Positions 8,929-21,037 of a stretch of 64,000 nt of DNA are shown here, in pieces. The stretch is taken from the NCBI GenBank assembly GCA_016703645.1, contig JADJBR010000007.1:1758501-1822500 (forward strand), given 5' to 3'. The notes under the pieces were generated by a model. It worked only from the letters and a program-made list of their open reading frames with translations, was not told the origin of the DNA and ran no database searches. Position 1 is the first letter of the stretch, and each line of letters begins with the position of its first letter. This DNA is from Zoogloea sp. GTDB lineage: Bacteria > Pseudomonadota > Gammaproteobacteria > Burkholderiales > Rhodocyclaceae. A program made the position numbers and the translations under genes.

Positions 8929-10788
8929 ATGAACCGCTATCCTCTCTGGAAGAATCTCCTCATCGGGCTCGTCCTGCTGTGGGGCCTGATCTACACCCTG
9001 CCGAACTTCTATGGTGAGGTTCCCGCCGTACAGGTCTCGAGCGGCAAGGCCACGCTCAAACTGGACGCAGGCACCACCCAGAAACGCGTCGACGAAATCC
9101 TGGCCGCCGCCGGCATCCAGCACGATGGGCTGTTTTCCGACTTCAACAGTGTACGTGCGCGCTTTCGCGACACGGACACGCAGCTGAAGGCCAAGGACGC
9201 CATCGAGAAGGGCTTCAATCCGGACGCGGCCGACCCGTCCTATGTGGTGGCCCTCAACCTCCTTTCCGCCAGCCCCCAATGGCTCACCAGCATCGGTGCG
9301 CTGCCCATGTACCTGGGCCTCGATCTGCGGGGCGGCGTGCACTTCCTGCTGCAGGTGGACATGAAGGGCGCGGTCACCAAGCGCCTCGATTCCACCACCG
9401 GCGATCTGCGCACCCTGCTGCGCGACAAGAACGTGCGCCACGCCGGCATCACCCGGGAAGGCCAGACTGTCGTCATCAAGTTCCGCGATGCTGAAGCCCA
9501 ATCCCGGGCCCGGGCCGTGATCACGGCCAGCAGCAACGATCTGCAACTGACGGAAGGCCAGGACGGCGCAGACTTCAAGATTACCGCCACGCTCAATCCG
9601 CTGGCCCAGAAGTCCATCCAGGAATTCGCACTCAAGCAGAACATCACCACCCTGCACAACCGGATCAACGAGCTTGGCGTCGCCGAGCCCGTCATCCAGC
9701 AACAGGGCATTGACCGGATTGTCGTGCAGCTCCCCGGCGTGCAGGACGTGGCCAAGGCCAAGGACATCCTGGGCCGCACGGCCACCCTAGAGATCCGCAT
9801 GGTGGAGGATGCGCCCGGCGCCCTCGAGGCGGCCATGAACGGCGCCATTCCGCCAGGCACGGAGATATACAACGACCGCGAAGGGCGCCCCCTGCTCGTC
9901 AAGAAGCAAGTGGTCCTCACCGGTGAGCGCCTCACCGATGCCCAGCCGGGCTTTGACGGCCAGACCCACGAGGCTGCCGTACACCTCACCCTGGATTCGG
10001 CCGGTGCACGCATTTTCAAGGACGTCACCCGCGAGAACGTCAACAAGCGCATGGCCATCCTGCTGATCGAGAAGGGCAAGGGCGAGGTGGTCACCGCCCC
10101 GGTCATCCGCGGGGAAATCGGCGGTGGTCGTGTCCAGATTTCCGGTCGCATGAGCTCCGAGGAGGCTACCGACACCGCGCTGCTACTGCGGGCAGGCTCC
10201 CTGGCAGCACCGATGGAGATCATTGAAGAACGCACCATCGGCCCGAGCCTTGGAGCCGAGAACATCAGCAAGGGCTTTCATTCGACCCTTTGGGGCTTCG
10301 TGGCGATCGGCATCTTCATGTGCGCCTACTACATGCTCTTCGGTCTCGTCTCGGTGCTGGCCCTGGCCTCCAACCTGCTTCTGCTGATCGCCCTCCTTTC
10401 CTTGCTGCAGGCCACCCTCACCCTACCCGGCATTGCGGCCATCGCGCTGACCCTCGGCATGGCCATCGACGCCAACGTGCTGATCAACGAGCGCATCCGT
10501 GAGGAACTGCGCAACGGATCGAGCCCCCAGGCGGCCATCTCGGCCGGCTATGACCGGGCGTTCGACACCATTCTCGACTCCAACGTCACCACGCTGATCG
10601 CCGGCGTTGCCCTGCTGGTGTTCGGCTCGGGGCCGGTGCGGGGTTTCGCCGTGGTCCACTGCCTTGGCATCCTGACCTCCATGTTCAGTGCCATCCTCGT
10701 CTCCCGCGGCCTGGTGAACCTGATCTACGGCAAGAAGCGCAAGCTCGACAAGCTGGCCATCGGCCAGGTGTGGAAGCCGGGCAACTAA
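8929..10788 (+). CDS. secD: Protein translocase subunit SecD
   Basis: A 619-aa integral membrane component that uses the proton motive force to finish export through SecYEG. The first transmembrane helix follows MNRYPLWKN. The large periplasmic P1 region contains LGLDLRGGVHFLLQVD, the SecD hallmark, and residues ~440-600 hold five further helices with GIAAIALTLGMAIDANVLINERIREEL. Length agrees with the family. The ATG at 8929 is used because upstream codons encode an unrelated basic stretch and the family begins with the first helix. It lies 73 bp after yajC and 33 bp before secF. Confidence 0.96.
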   Translation: MNRYPLWKNLLIGLVLLWGLIYTLPNFYGEVPAVQVSSGKATLKLDAGTTQKRVDEILAAAGIQHDGLFSDFNSVRARFRDTDTQLKAKDAIEKGFNPDAADPSYVVALNLLSASPQWLTSIGALPMYLGLDLRGGVHFLLQVDMKGAVTKRLDSTTGDLRTLLRDKNVRHAGITREGQTVVIKFRDAEAQSRARAVITASSNDLQLTEGQDGADFKITATLNPLAQKSIQEFALKQNITTLHNRINELGVAEPVIQQQGIDRIVVQLPGVQDVAKAKDILGRTATLEIRMVEDAPGALEAAMNGAIPPGTEIYNDREGRPLLVKKQVVLTGERLTDAQPGFDGQTHEAAVHLTLDSAGARIFKDVTRENVNKRMAILLIEKGKGEVVTAPVIRGEIGGGRVQISGRMSSEEATDTALLLRAGSLAAPMEIIEERTIGPSLGAENISKGFHSTLWGFVAIGIFMCAYYMLFGLVSVLALASNLLLLIALLSLLQATLTLPGIAAIALTLGMAIDANVLINERIREELRNGSSPQAAISAGYDRAFDTILDSNVTTLIAGVALLVFGSGPVRGFAVVHCLGILTSMFSAILVSRGLVNLIYGKKRKLDKLAIGQVWKPGN

Positions 10789-10821
10789 GACGCGCAACCA
10801 CATAGAAACGGAACCGCCATC

Positions 10822-11754
10822 ATGGAATTTTTCCGCATCCGCAAAGACATCCCGTTCATGAAGCACGCGCTGGTGTTCAACGTCATTTCGTTGGTCACCT
10901 TTCTGCTCGCCGTGTTCTTCCTGGTCACCAAGGGCCTCCATTTCAGCGTCGAGTTCACCGGCGGCACCCTGATGGAGGTGAGCTATGCCGAAGCGCCGAA
11001 CCTCGAGAAGCTCCGCGAATCACTGGCCAAGGACGGCTACCAGGATGCGCAGGTGCAGAACTTTGGCAGCGCTCGGGACGTACTGATCCGCCTGCCGAAC
11101 CGGGAAGGCATGGAAACCGGCAAGGTCAGCGAGAAGGTCATGGCAAACCTCGCCACCATCGAGGGCCCGAAGGCCGAGATGCGCCGCGTCGAATTCGTCG
11201 GTCCCCAGGTCGGCAAGGAGCTCGCATCGGACGGTGCCATGGCCCTGCTCCTCGTCATCGGCGGCATCGTGGCCTATCTGGCCATGCGTTTCGAATGGCG
11301 CTTCGCCGTGTCGGCCATCATCGCCAACCTCCACGACGTGATCATCATCCTGGGCTTCTTCGCCCTGTTCCAGTGGGAGTTCTCCCTCCCGGTGCTGGCC
11401 GCAACCCTGGCAGTACTGGGTTACTCGGTGAATGAATCGGTGGTGGTCTTCGACCGGGTCCGCGAAACCTTCAAGAAGAAGCGTGGGCTGTCCACTCCTG
11501 AAGTTCTGGATCACGCCATCACCAGCACCATCAGCCGGACCATCATCACCCACGGCAGCACCCAGATCATGGTGCTGTCCATGCTCCTCTTCGGTGGTGA
11601 GACGCTGTATTACTTCTCTCTGGCCCTGACCATAGGCATCTGTTTCGGCATTTACTCCTCCGTACTTGTAGCCAGCCCACTGGTCATGTGGCTGGGGGTC
11701 TCGCAAGAGCAGTTCATGCAGGTAAAGAAGGAAAAGGAAGAAGCCGTCGTCTAA
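10822..11754 (+). CDS. secF: Protein translocase subunit SecF
   Basis: A 310-aa partner of SecD with six predicted transmembrane helices. The family signatures are FSVEFTGGTLMEVSY after the first helix and AATLAVLGYSVNESVVVFDRVRE in the C-terminal membrane domain. The charged tail ends KKEKEEAVV. It is the last gene of the yajC-secD-secF operon and is followed at once by an intrinsic terminator. Confidence 0.96.
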   Translation: MEFFRIRKDIPFMKHALVFNVISLVTFLLAVFFLVTKGLHFSVEFTGGTLMEVSYAEAPNLEKLRESLAKDGYQDAQVQNFGSARDVLIRLPNREGMETGKVSEKVMANLATIEGPKAEMRRVEFVGPQVGKELASDGAMALLLVIGGIVAYLAMRFEWRFAVSAIIANLHDVIIILGFFALFQWEFSLPVLAATLAVLGYSVNESVVVFDRVRETFKKKRGLSTPEVLDHAITSTISRTIITHGSTQIMVLSMLLFGGETLYYFSLALTIGICFGIYSSVLVASPLVMWLGVSQEQFMQVKKEKEEAVV

Positions 11755-11769
11755 GCGCCGGTCTCCTGC

Positions 11770-11799
11770 AAGGGCTGCCAACCGGCGGCCCTTCTTTTT
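11770..11799 (+). terminator. Intrinsic terminator of yajC-secDF
   Basis: A 10-bp stem AAGGGCTGCC/GGCGGCCCTT (one G-U pair) with an AACC loop is followed by CTTTTT, 15 bases after the secF stop. Confidence 0.85.
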
Positions 11800-11875
11800 G
11801 GGCGGATCCTGCTGCTTTGCAGCGGCGGACCTTGCCGGTTTCGATGCAGGCAGCCGGGATACATGATATTTTGCT

Positions 11876-11900
11876 GCGGACTGCGGGAAGCGTAGTCCGC
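11876..11900 (+). other. Hairpin in the leader of the monomeric IDH gene
   Basis: A perfect 7-bp inverted repeat GCGGACT/AGTCCGC with an 11-base loop lies 69 bp before the start codon. It may be a structured leader element or an operator; no clear promoter hexamers were found near it. Confidence 0.35.
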
Positions 11901-11968
11901 CGACTTTCATGGCGACAAAGGGTCAACATCGGCTCGTCGTCAATAAAATCAAAATCGAGGGAAGATAA

Positions 11969-14206
<2,238 letters not shown>

Positions 14207-14244
14207 AGCAGATCGAACCGACCCGCAAGGCATCGCGGGCATTG

Positions 14245-14278
14245 AAAAGGGGCAGCCATTTCTGGCTGCCCCTTTTTT
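14245..14278. terminator. Bidirectional intrinsic terminator between idh and icd
   Basis: A perfect GC-rich stem (AAAAGGGGCAGCC paired with GGCTGCCCCTTTT) has a 6-base loop. The A-run on one side and six T residues on the other let it work for both convergent genes. Confidence 0.9.
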
Positions 14279-14368
14279 CGTTCTGCCCTACATCACCGGA
14301 CACACCTCCCGGATGGCGAAAGCGGCGCGGTTGCAGCGGGCATCTCCAGGATGCCCGCCAGGCAACAC

Positions 14369-15613
14369 CTACATCCGTTCAATCATCGCATCCCCGAAAC
14401 CGGAGCAGGACACCTCGTTGGCCCCCTCCATCAGGCGGGCGAAATCGTAGGTGACCTGCTTGTCGCCGATGGCTGCCTCCATGGACTTGATCACAAGGTC
14501 GGCAGCTTCGGTCCAGCCCAGATGACGCAACATCATCTCGGCAGAGAGGATCAGCGAACCCGGGTTAACCTTGTCCAGGCCAGCATACTTGGGCGCGGTG
14601 CCATGCGTGGCCTCAAAGCAGGCGTACTGGTCGGAGATGTTGGCCCCGGGGGCGATCCCGATCCCGCCGACCTGGGCCGCCAGGGCATCGGAAATATAGT
14701 CCCCGTTGAGATTGGTGGTCACGATGGTGTCGTACTCGGCCGGACGCAGCAGGATCTGCTGCAGGAAGGCATCGGCAATCGCATCCTTGACGATGATCTC
14801 CCGCCCGGTATTGGGATTGGTGAACTTGCACCACGGGCCGCCATCGATAGGCTGGGCACCGAACTCCTCCTGGGCAACCTTGTACGCGGTGTCACGGAAC
14901 AGGCCCTCGGTGAACTTCATGATGTTGCCCTTGTGTACGATGGTCAGCGACTTGCGGTCGTTGGCGATCACGTACTTGAGGGCCGCACGCACGAGGCGGG
15001 TGGTGCCTTCGATGGAGATGGGCTTGATGCCAATACCGGAGGTCTCCGGAAAGCGGATCTTCTTGACACCCATTTCGTTCTGCAGGAAGGCCACGACCTT
15101 CTTTGCGCCCTCCGACTGCGCGGCCCATTCGATACCGGCGTAGATGTCCTCCGTGTTCTCACGGAAGATGACCATGTTGGTCAGCTCCGGATTCTTGAGG
15201 GGCGATGGCACCCCCTTGAAATACTGCACCGGACGGACGCACTGGTAGAGATCGAGCTCCTGGCGCAGCGCCACGTTGAGGGACCGGATGCCACCGCCCA
15301 CCGGGGTCGTCATCGGCCCCTTGATGGAGACGGAATATTCCTTGAGGGCGTCGAAGGTTTCCTTGGGGAACCACTCGTCAGGGCCATATAGCTGGGTGGA
15401 CTTCTCGCCGGCGTAGACCTCCATCCAGTAGATCTTCTTCTTCCCGCCATAGGCCTTGAGAACCGCGGCATCGATCACCTTGATCATCACCGGGGTGATG
15501 TCCACGCCGATGCCGTCACCCTCGATGAAGGGGATGATGGGATTGTCGGGAATTGCCTGACCCGGGACGATCTTTTGACCGCCAGTGGGCACCTTGATCA
15601 GAGAAGTACTCAT
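14369..15613 (-). CDS. icd: NADP-dependent isocitrate dehydrogenase, dimeric type
   Basis: A 414-aa homodimeric TCA-cycle enzyme of the Escherichia coli Icd type. It carries [14 protein letters not shown] at the N-terminus, the substrate-binding loop [18 protein letters not shown] and the C-terminal NADP region with [20 protein letters not shown]. Ser111 in [10 protein letters not shown] corresponds to E. coli Ser113, the residue phosphorylated by AceK. AceK is encoded divergently next door, so phospho-control is expected. The ATG at 15613 is preceded by GAGGGAGCTGG. The gene converges with the monomeric idh. Confidence 0.96.
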   Translation of the reverse strand: MSTSLIKVPTGGQKIVPGQAIPDNPIIPFIEGDGIGVDITPVMIKVIDAAVLKAYGGKKKIYWMEVYAGEKSTQLYGPDEWFPKETFDALKEYSVSIKGPMTTPVGGGIRSLNVALRQELDLYQCVRPVQYFKGVPSPLKNPELTNMVIFRENTEDIYAGIEWAAQSEGAKKVVAFLQNEMGVKKIRFPETSGIGIKPISIEGTTRLVRAALKYVIANDRKSLTIVHKGNIMKFTEGLFRDTAYKVAQEEFGAQPIDGGPWCKFTNPNTGREIIVKDAIADAFLQQILLRPAEYDTIVTTNLNGDYISDALAAQVGGIGIAPGANISDQYACFEATHGTAPKYAGLDKVNPGSLILSAEMMLRHLGWTEAADLVIKSMEAAIGDKQVTYDFARLMEGANEVSCSGFGDAMIERM

Positions 15614-15961
15614 TCCAGCTCCCTCGCAAAGGACATCGCATCTTACGGACAGGCCGGTCGGCGGACGGGAGAGGCCCGTTTTTGGGACACTCCGGCGCCA
15701 CCAGCCCCCTTCGATCAGCTCACGGCCCGCTCTTCCACCTTCGTGCAGAGCCGCAGCAACCTGCGGGGATTATGGCCGAAATCCGGGCCGGGTCAATGCT
15801 GCACCGCCCACCGTGATCGGCCCGAAAAAGCAGGCGTGACGGGTGTCTCCAGCCTCGGAAGGTGCGACCCCGGATGCTACTATTTCCCGCACGGACGCAG
15901 CCCGGGGATCCAGCCGGGCGACGCCCATGACAGGCAGGGCCGCGCCACCCGGAGGAGAACA
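15614..15961. promoter_or_regulatory. icd-aceK divergent intergenic region
   Basis: These 348 bp hold the control sequences for divergent icd and aceK. I found no protein gene and no palindrome of note. A possible -10 TACTAT lies at 15878-15883 but has no matching -35. A strong GGAGGAGAAC Shine-Dalgarno sequence ends one base before aceK. Confidence 0.4.
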
Positions 15962-17734
15962 ATGGACAACAGCAGCGAGAACCCCGTCGCCCTGGCCATT
16001 GCCCAGGCAATGATCGAGGGCTTCAACAAACATTACCGGATATTCCGCGAAACCACGCGACGCGCGAAGGAGAGCTATGAGGCCGCAGCCTGGCAGGAGC
16101 AGTTGGCGGCTGTGCGCGATCGCGTGCAGTTCTATGACGACCGGGTGAACGAGACCGTACAACGACTTCACGAAGAGTTCGATGCCGAGTCCATCGACGA
16201 CGCGACCTGGCAGGCAGTGAAACTGCACTTCATCGGGCTGCTGATCAACCACAAGCAACCCGAACTTGCCGAGACTTTCTTTAACTCGGTCACCACCAAG
16301 ATCCTCCACCGGGACTATTTCAGCAACGACTACATCTTCACCCGCCCCGCCATCTCCACCGACTACATCGAGTCCTTCCCGCCGACGTACTCCAGCTACT
16401 ACCCCCGGGACGAAGGCCTGCGCAATACCATTGTGCGGTTGATCGAGGACTTCGACTGGCAGCGTCCTTTCGAGAACCTTGAACGGGACGTGGACTACGT
16501 GATGCGCACCGTTGAAGCACACTTGGGCGCGTGGCCGAAGATGGAGGTCAACTGCCAGATCCAGGTGCTGTACTCGGCCTTCTACCGCAACAAGACCGCC
16601 TACATCATCGGCAAGGCGATCAATGGCTACCAGGAGTTTCCCTTCGTCATGGCCGTGCGCCACGGTGCCTCGGGCATGCTCTACCTGGACACAGTCCTGC
16701 TCGACACCTGGCGCATCTCCCTGCTCTTTTCCCTGTCCCGCGCCTACTTTCTGGTGGACATGGAAGTCCCCTCGGGCTACGTACAGTTCCTGCGCAGCAT
16801 CATGCCGAGCAAGCCTCGCTCCGAGCTTTACACCATGCTTGGCCTGGGCAAGCAGGGCAAGACCATCTTCTTCCGCGACCTGATCGCCCACCTGCGCCAC
16901 TCCAATGACCAGTTCATCGAAGCGCCCGGCATCCGCGGCCTGGTCATGCTGGTATTCACGCTGCCTTCCTACCCCTACGTGTTCAAGATCATCAAGGACG
17001 TCTTCGGCAGCTCGAAGAACATGGACAGGGCAACAGTGAAGCGCAAGTACCTCCTGGTACGCCAGGTGGACCGGGTCGGGCGAATGGCCGACACCCTCGA
17101 GTTCTCCAATGTGGCCCTGCCTCGCAGCCGCTTCCACCCGGACCTCATAGCCCAGCTCAAGCTTCTCGCCCCCTCGGTGATCGAGGAGGATGGCGACACC
17201 CTGGTGGTCAAGCACGTGTACATCGAGCGCCGCATGACGCCACTCAACATGTACCTGGACAAGGCCAGCGACGAGCAGGTGGACGAGGCTGTGCGGGAGT
17301 ACGGCCAGGCCATCAGTGAGCTGGCCATCGCCAACATCTTCCCCGGTGACATGCTCTGGAAGAACTTCGGTGTGACCCGTTATGGGCGAGTCGTCTTTTA
17401 CGACTACGACGAAATCGAATACATGACGGACTGCAACTTCCGCAAGATTCCTCCCGCCCCCAACGAAGACATGGAAATGTCCGGCGAGCCTTGGTATTCG
17501 GCCGGCCCGATGGACGTCTTTCCCGAAGAGTTCGCCACCTTCCTGCTCGGCCAGCCCAAGATCCGCAAAGCTTTTCTCAAGCACCACCGCAACCTGCTTG
17601 ATCCCCGGTTCTGGCAGGAGGCCCAGGCCCGAATCCGCGACGGGCACGTGGAAGACTTCTACCCCTATCCTCAGGAACTGCGCTTCTGCAACGCCTTCAG
17701 GGCCGAGCCGCCCGGCCCGGCGCCCCTGCCCTGA
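15962..17734 (+). CDS. aceK: Isocitrate dehydrogenase kinase/phosphatase
   Basis: A 590-aa bifunctional enzyme that phosphorylates and dephosphorylates dimeric Icd, switching carbon between the TCA cycle and the glyoxylate bypass. The protein matches the AceK family end to end, with RPAISTDYIESFPPTYSSYYP in the regulatory half and kinase-like blocks FKIIKDVFGSSKN, HVYIERRMTPLNMYLD and ARYGRVVFYDYDEIEY-like (TRYGRVVFYDYDEIEYM) in the catalytic half. In enterobacteria aceK follows aceBA; here it is divergent from its target gene icd, while aceA lies about 10 kb away. The ATG at 15962 has a strong ribosome binding site and gives the expected length. Confidence 0.96.
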   Translation: MDNSSENPVALAIAQAMIEGFNKHYRIFRETTRRAKESYEAAAWQEQLAAVRDRVQFYDDRVNETVQRLHEEFDAESIDDATWQAVKLHFIGLLINHKQPELAETFFNSVTTKILHRDYFSNDYIFTRPAISTDYIESFPPTYSSYYPRDEGLRNTIVRLIEDFDWQRPFENLERDVDYVMRTVEAHLGAWPKMEVNCQIQVLYSAFYRNKTAYIIGKAINGYQEFPFVMAVRHGASGMLYLDTVLLDTWRISLLFSLSRAYFLVDMEVPSGYVQFLRSIMPSKPRSELYTMLGLGKQGKTIFFRDLIAHLRHSNDQFIEAPGIRGLVMLVFTLPSYPYVFKIIKDVFGSSKNMDRATVKRKYLLVRQVDRVGRMADTLEFSNVALPRSRFHPDLIAQLKLLAPSVIEEDGDTLVVKHVYIERRMTPLNMYLDKASDEQVDEAVREYGQAISELAIANIFPGDMLWKNFGVTRYGRVVFYDYDEIEYMTDCNFRKIPPAPNEDMEMSGEPWYSAGPMDVFPEEFATFLLGQPKIRKAFLKHHRNLLDPRFWQEAQARIRDGHVEDFYPYPQELRFCNAFRAEPPGPAPLP

Positions 17735-17831
17735 CTTGGCACGCCCCGCCCCATTTATGCGTCTTTTGGCTTGATTCAGGTAAACCCCAGTGTCGCTCTT
17801 TCCCGCCAGGCACCACCATGGATGTGAAGCA

Positions 17832-17845
17832 GCCATTCGAATGGC
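17832..17845. promoter_or_regulatory. Perfect 14-bp palindrome ahead of the oligomer hydrolase gene
   Basis: GCCATTCGAATGGC is its own reverse complement and ends 27 bp before the start codon at 17873. Its placement between promoter region and ribosome binding site suits a repressor operator. Confidence 0.45.
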
Positions 17846-17872
17846 ACTTCCATAACCAATAAAGGAGGAGAC

Positions 17873-20551
17873 ATGGAAAACCGGTTTCAACTGAAGGCCC
17901 TCGTCGTGGCGATTGGCAGCGCATTGATTCTGGGCGCCTGCGGCGGCGGCGGAGACAAGGACAGCAACATCCAGATGAGCGGCATTGCAGCCGAAGGGCT
18001 GGCCATTGCGAACAACACGGTCACCATCAAGGACCGGTCCGGCCAAACCCGGACGGCCACCACCGACGGCAACGGCAACTATTCGGTGCAAACGGTCGGC
18101 CTGAGCTTTCCGCTGATGCTCCAGGTCACCGGAAGCCAGGGTGTGTGGCATGCCCTGGTCACCGAGGAGGATGCCGGCAAGCCGATCAACATCAACTCCG
18201 CAACCAACAGCATTGCCCAGCTCGCCCTGGGCGTCACGTCCGATGCCGCGCTGAAAGCGGCGTTCAATGCAGCCACCTTCAGCCAAGTGAGCGCGGCCAG
18301 TGTCGCCAACGCGGACACCCGACTGCTGGATGCCCTGGAATCGGAACTGGGCAAGCGCCCGGCGTCCTTGAGGCATGCCAAGTTTCAGCCCGGCACGGCC
18401 AGCATGGACGGCGATGAAACGGACCGCCTGCTGACCCTCGTCGATCTGCGCCCCTCCGGCACCGGCTTCATCGCCTACAACCGCCGACCCGAACGCATCC
18501 GCGCCGACTCCTACCGCACTCAGTCCTACGACGGCAGCAGCGACGACCTCCTCACCGCCGGACTCGGCAAGACCGGACTCGGCAGCGCCGTGGCACCGGC
18601 CTACGCCAATTCCGCGGCTCCTACGGCGGCCGAATTACGCCGCAACGCGATTTACAACAACTATCGCGCCCTGGTGGACGCCAACAAGCCCACCGGCGGC
18701 TACGGCACGTTCTACGGGCCCAACATCGACATCAACGGGGGCGACACCCTGGGTGAAGGCAAGATTGCCGGCACCGAGGCCATCGCCTATTCCGGCAACG
18801 CGGACGGCACGCGCCAGGTCACGGTCATGGTGCAGATTCCAGCCAACTTCAGCACCTCCCAACCCTGTCTGGTGACCGCCACCTCCTCCGGCTCACGGGG
18901 CGTCTATGGCGCCATAGGCACGGCAGGTGAATGGGGCCTGAAGCATGGTTGCGCCGTCGCCTATACCGACAAAGGTAGCGGCAACGGCATGCATGATCTG
19001 GCCCGGGACACCACCAACCTGATCGATGGAACCGTGTCCTCGGCCAGCGCCGCCGGTACGCGGGCGCATTTCGTGGCAAGCCTCACCAAGACCCAGCTCG
19101 ACGCCTTCAACGCCGCCTTCCCCAACCGGATCGCCTACAAGCACGCCCACTCCCAGCAGAACCCCGAAAAGGACTGGGGACGTAATACCCTCGATGCGGT
19201 GGGGTTCGCCTTCTATGTGCTCAATGAAAAGTTTGGCACAGCCGATGCCAGCGGGAAGAAGCCCCGCAACATCCGCCCGGCCAATACGGTGGTCATCGCC
19301 TCTTCGGTATCCAACGGTGCCGGTGCTGCGCTCCTCGCGGCCGAGCAGGACAGCCTCGGTCTGATTGATGGCGTGGCGGTGGGCGAACCCCAGATCCAGC
19401 CCAAGGACGTGAGCGGTGTCGGCGTCAAACAGGGCACCACCGCGGTCAGCACCATTGGCAAGCCGCTGATCGACTACTTCACCTACGCCAACCTCTACCA
19501 ACCCTGCGCAGCCTTGGCCAGTGCGGCCACAGGGTCACCGGGTGCCGCCTTTGTCGCCGGCTATGCGACCAATCGATGCACCGCGCTCAAGGCCAAGGGC
19601 CTCCTTGCCGGTACGACACTGCAAGCACAAGCCGATGAAGCCCTACAGAAGCTGCGCGCCTATGGCTGGAGCACTGAGCACGACCTGTATCACGCCTCCC
19701 ATCACGCTTTTGCCACTCCGTCCATCGTCGTCACCTACCTGAACACCCTCGGGCGTTTCAGCGTGACTGACAATGTTTGCGGCTTCAGCTTCGCCAGCAC
19801 GGTCGCCACGGCAGGTGCCACGCTGGGCAATGTCACGGCGACCAGCGCGCTGGTTCAGGCAGGCATCTTTGCCTCCGGCAACGGCGTTCCTCCGACCGGC
19901 GGTATCAATCTGGTCTACAACGACGCCAGCGGCGGCGCCAAGCGGGATGTCCTCGCCGTATCTCCCTCCACGGGCCTCGCCGACGCAGCCCTCGACGGAG
20001 CCCTGTGCGCCCGCTCCCTTGTCACCGGCACGGATGCGGTGACCGGCAGCAAGCTGAGTGGCACCCTGCTCACTCAGTCCGACCGCGTCCGCCAGGGCAT
20101 TGCGGAAGTACAGGCCACCGGAATGCTGAACGGCAAACCCACGGTCATCGTGTCCGGCCGCTCGGACACCCTGATCCCGGTCAATCATGCGTCCCGTGCT
20201 TACTACGGGGCAAGCCGGAAGTCCGACGGCTCGGCCAGCAAGCTCCGCTACTACGAAGTCACCAACGCCCAGCACTTCGATGCGTTCATCGATAACGGCC
20301 TTCTGCCGGGCTACGACAGCAATCTGGTGCCCCTTCATGTTTACTTCAATCGTGGCATGGACATCATGTATGCCCACCTGAAGAACGGCACTGCACTGCC
20401 CGACTCCCAGGTGATTCGCACCACGCCGCGCGGCGGCACGGCGGGCTCGGCACCAGCGTTGTCCGCGGGCAACGTGCCCCCCATTGCAAGCACCCCGGCT
20501 GCTGGCGATGTCATTTCCTATAATGGTGGAACGGTCAGCGTTCCCGAATAA
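17873..20551 (+). CDS. D-(-)-3-hydroxybutyrate oligomer hydrolase, lipoprotein form
   Basis: An 892-aa enzyme predicted to cleave short 3-hydroxybutyrate oligomers produced from PHB. A lipoprotein signal ends in the lipobox LGAC with Cys23; the residue after Cys is Gly, not Asp, so outer membrane sorting is expected. Residues ~30-110 form a small beta-rich module (VTIKDRSGQTRTATTDGNGNYSV) like carboxypeptidase regulatory or Ig-like domains. The rest matches the 3HB-oligomer hydrolase family, with the likely nucleophile Ser480 in SVSNGAGA. Members I know of are about 700 aa and the lipid anchor plus extra N-terminal module are unusual. AAAGGAGGAG is a very strong ribosome binding site, and a terminator follows. 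Confidence 0.85.
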   Translation: MENRFQLKALVVAIGSALILGACGGGGDKDSNIQMSGIAAEGLAIANNTVTIKDRSGQTRTATTDGNGNYSVQTVGLSFPLMLQVTGSQGVWHALVTEEDAGKPININSATNSIAQLALGVTSDAALKAAFNAATFSQVSAASVANADTRLLDALESELGKRPASLRHAKFQPGTASMDGDETDRLLTLVDLRPSGTGFIAYNRRPERIRADSYRTQSYDGSSDDLLTAGLGKTGLGSAVAPAYANSAAPTAAELRRNAIYNNYRALVDANKPTGGYGTFYGPNIDINGGDTLGEGKIAGTEAIAYSGNADGTRQVTVMVQIPANFSTSQPCLVTATSSGSRGVYGAIGTAGEWGLKHGCAVAYTDKGSGNGMHDLARDTTNLIDGTVSSASAAGTRAHFVASLTKTQLDAFNAAFPNRIAYKHAHSQQNPEKDWGRNTLDAVGFAFYVLNEKFGTADASGKKPRNIRPANTVVIASSVSNGAGAALLAAEQDSLGLIDGVAVGEPQIQPKDVSGVGVKQGTTAVSTIGKPLIDYFTYANLYQPCAALASAATGSPGAAFVAGYATNRCTALKAKGLLAGTTLQAQADEALQKLRAYGWSTEHDLYHASHHAFATPSIVVTYLNTLGRFSVTDNVCGFSFASTVATAGATLGNVTATSALVQAGIFASGNGVPPTGGINLVYNDASGGAKRDVLAVSPSTGLADAALDGALCARSLVTGTDAVTGSKLSGTLLTQSDRVRQGIAEVQATGMLNGKPTVIVSGRSDTLIPVNHASRAYYGASRKSDGSASKLRYYEVTNAQHFDAFIDNGLLPGYDSNLVPLHVYFNRGMDIMYAHLKNGTALPDSQVIRTTPRGGTAGSAPALSAGNVPPIASTPAAGDVISYNGGTVSVPE

Positions 20552-20577
20552 GCGGGCCTGCTGGCAGTAAAGGAAAG

Positions 20578-20604
20578 ACCCCGGTTCCCAGGACCGGGGT
20601 TTTT
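20578..20604 (+). terminator. Intrinsic terminator after the oligomer hydrolase gene
   Basis: An 8-bp stem ACCCCGGT/ACCGGGGT with a 7-base loop runs directly into TTTT. It also lies just beyond the stop of the convergent nudix gene. Confidence 0.8.
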
Positions 20605-20608
20605 CATA

Positions 20609-21037
20609 CTAACGCCAGCCGGACTCCCTGATCCATGGGCCATCCCCCTCTGCAAGGGCCTCCCGGACATACGGCACAACGGCCTCCGGCAACGCATTCC
20701 GCGGAAACCAGCCCAGCGCGTCACATTTATCTGGCTCCGCAACATGTGGCTCGCCGCCCCATACCGGTGCGCTGACAAAGAAGTCGATCCGGTTCGTGTC
20801 GGAGCGGCGGTGTATCACCCCCACGACCCTCAGAACGGACGCGTCGATCATGACGCCGAGCTCTTCGGCCATCTCGCGGACAGCCGTTTGCCCCACGGAC
20901 TCACCCTCCTCGACATGCCCGCCCGGCAGGCTGTACAGCCCATCGAAGAACCCCGTCCCAGCCCTGCGCATCAGCAGTATCCGGCCGTCCCGTTCCAGCA
21001 GGACGTGCACGCCGGTCGGGATCCCCGGATGGCGCAT
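20609..21037 (-). CDS. NUDIX hydrolase
   Basis: A 142-aa NUDIX hydrolase. The full box GX5EX7REUXEEXGU is present as GGHVEEGESVGQTAVREMAEELGV (residues ~38-61). The substrate, a nucleoside diphosphate linked to another group, cannot be predicted from sequence alone; the nearby dut suggests nucleotide-pool housecleaning. Its ATG overlaps the dut stop by one base, so the two are translationally coupled. Confidence 0.88.
   Translation of the reverse strand: MRHPGIPTGVHVLLERDGRILLMRRAGTGFFDGLYSLPGGHVEEGESVGQTAVREMAEELGVMIDASVLRVVGVIHRRSDTNRIDFFVSAPVWGGEPHVAEPDKCDALGWFPRNALPEAVVPYVREALAEGDGPWIRESGWR

Noticed and set aside
15770-18376. Open frame of about 868 codons antisense to aceK
   Set aside because: Composition is typical of the complement of a GC-rich gene and it spans two unrelated plus-strand genes and the gap between them.
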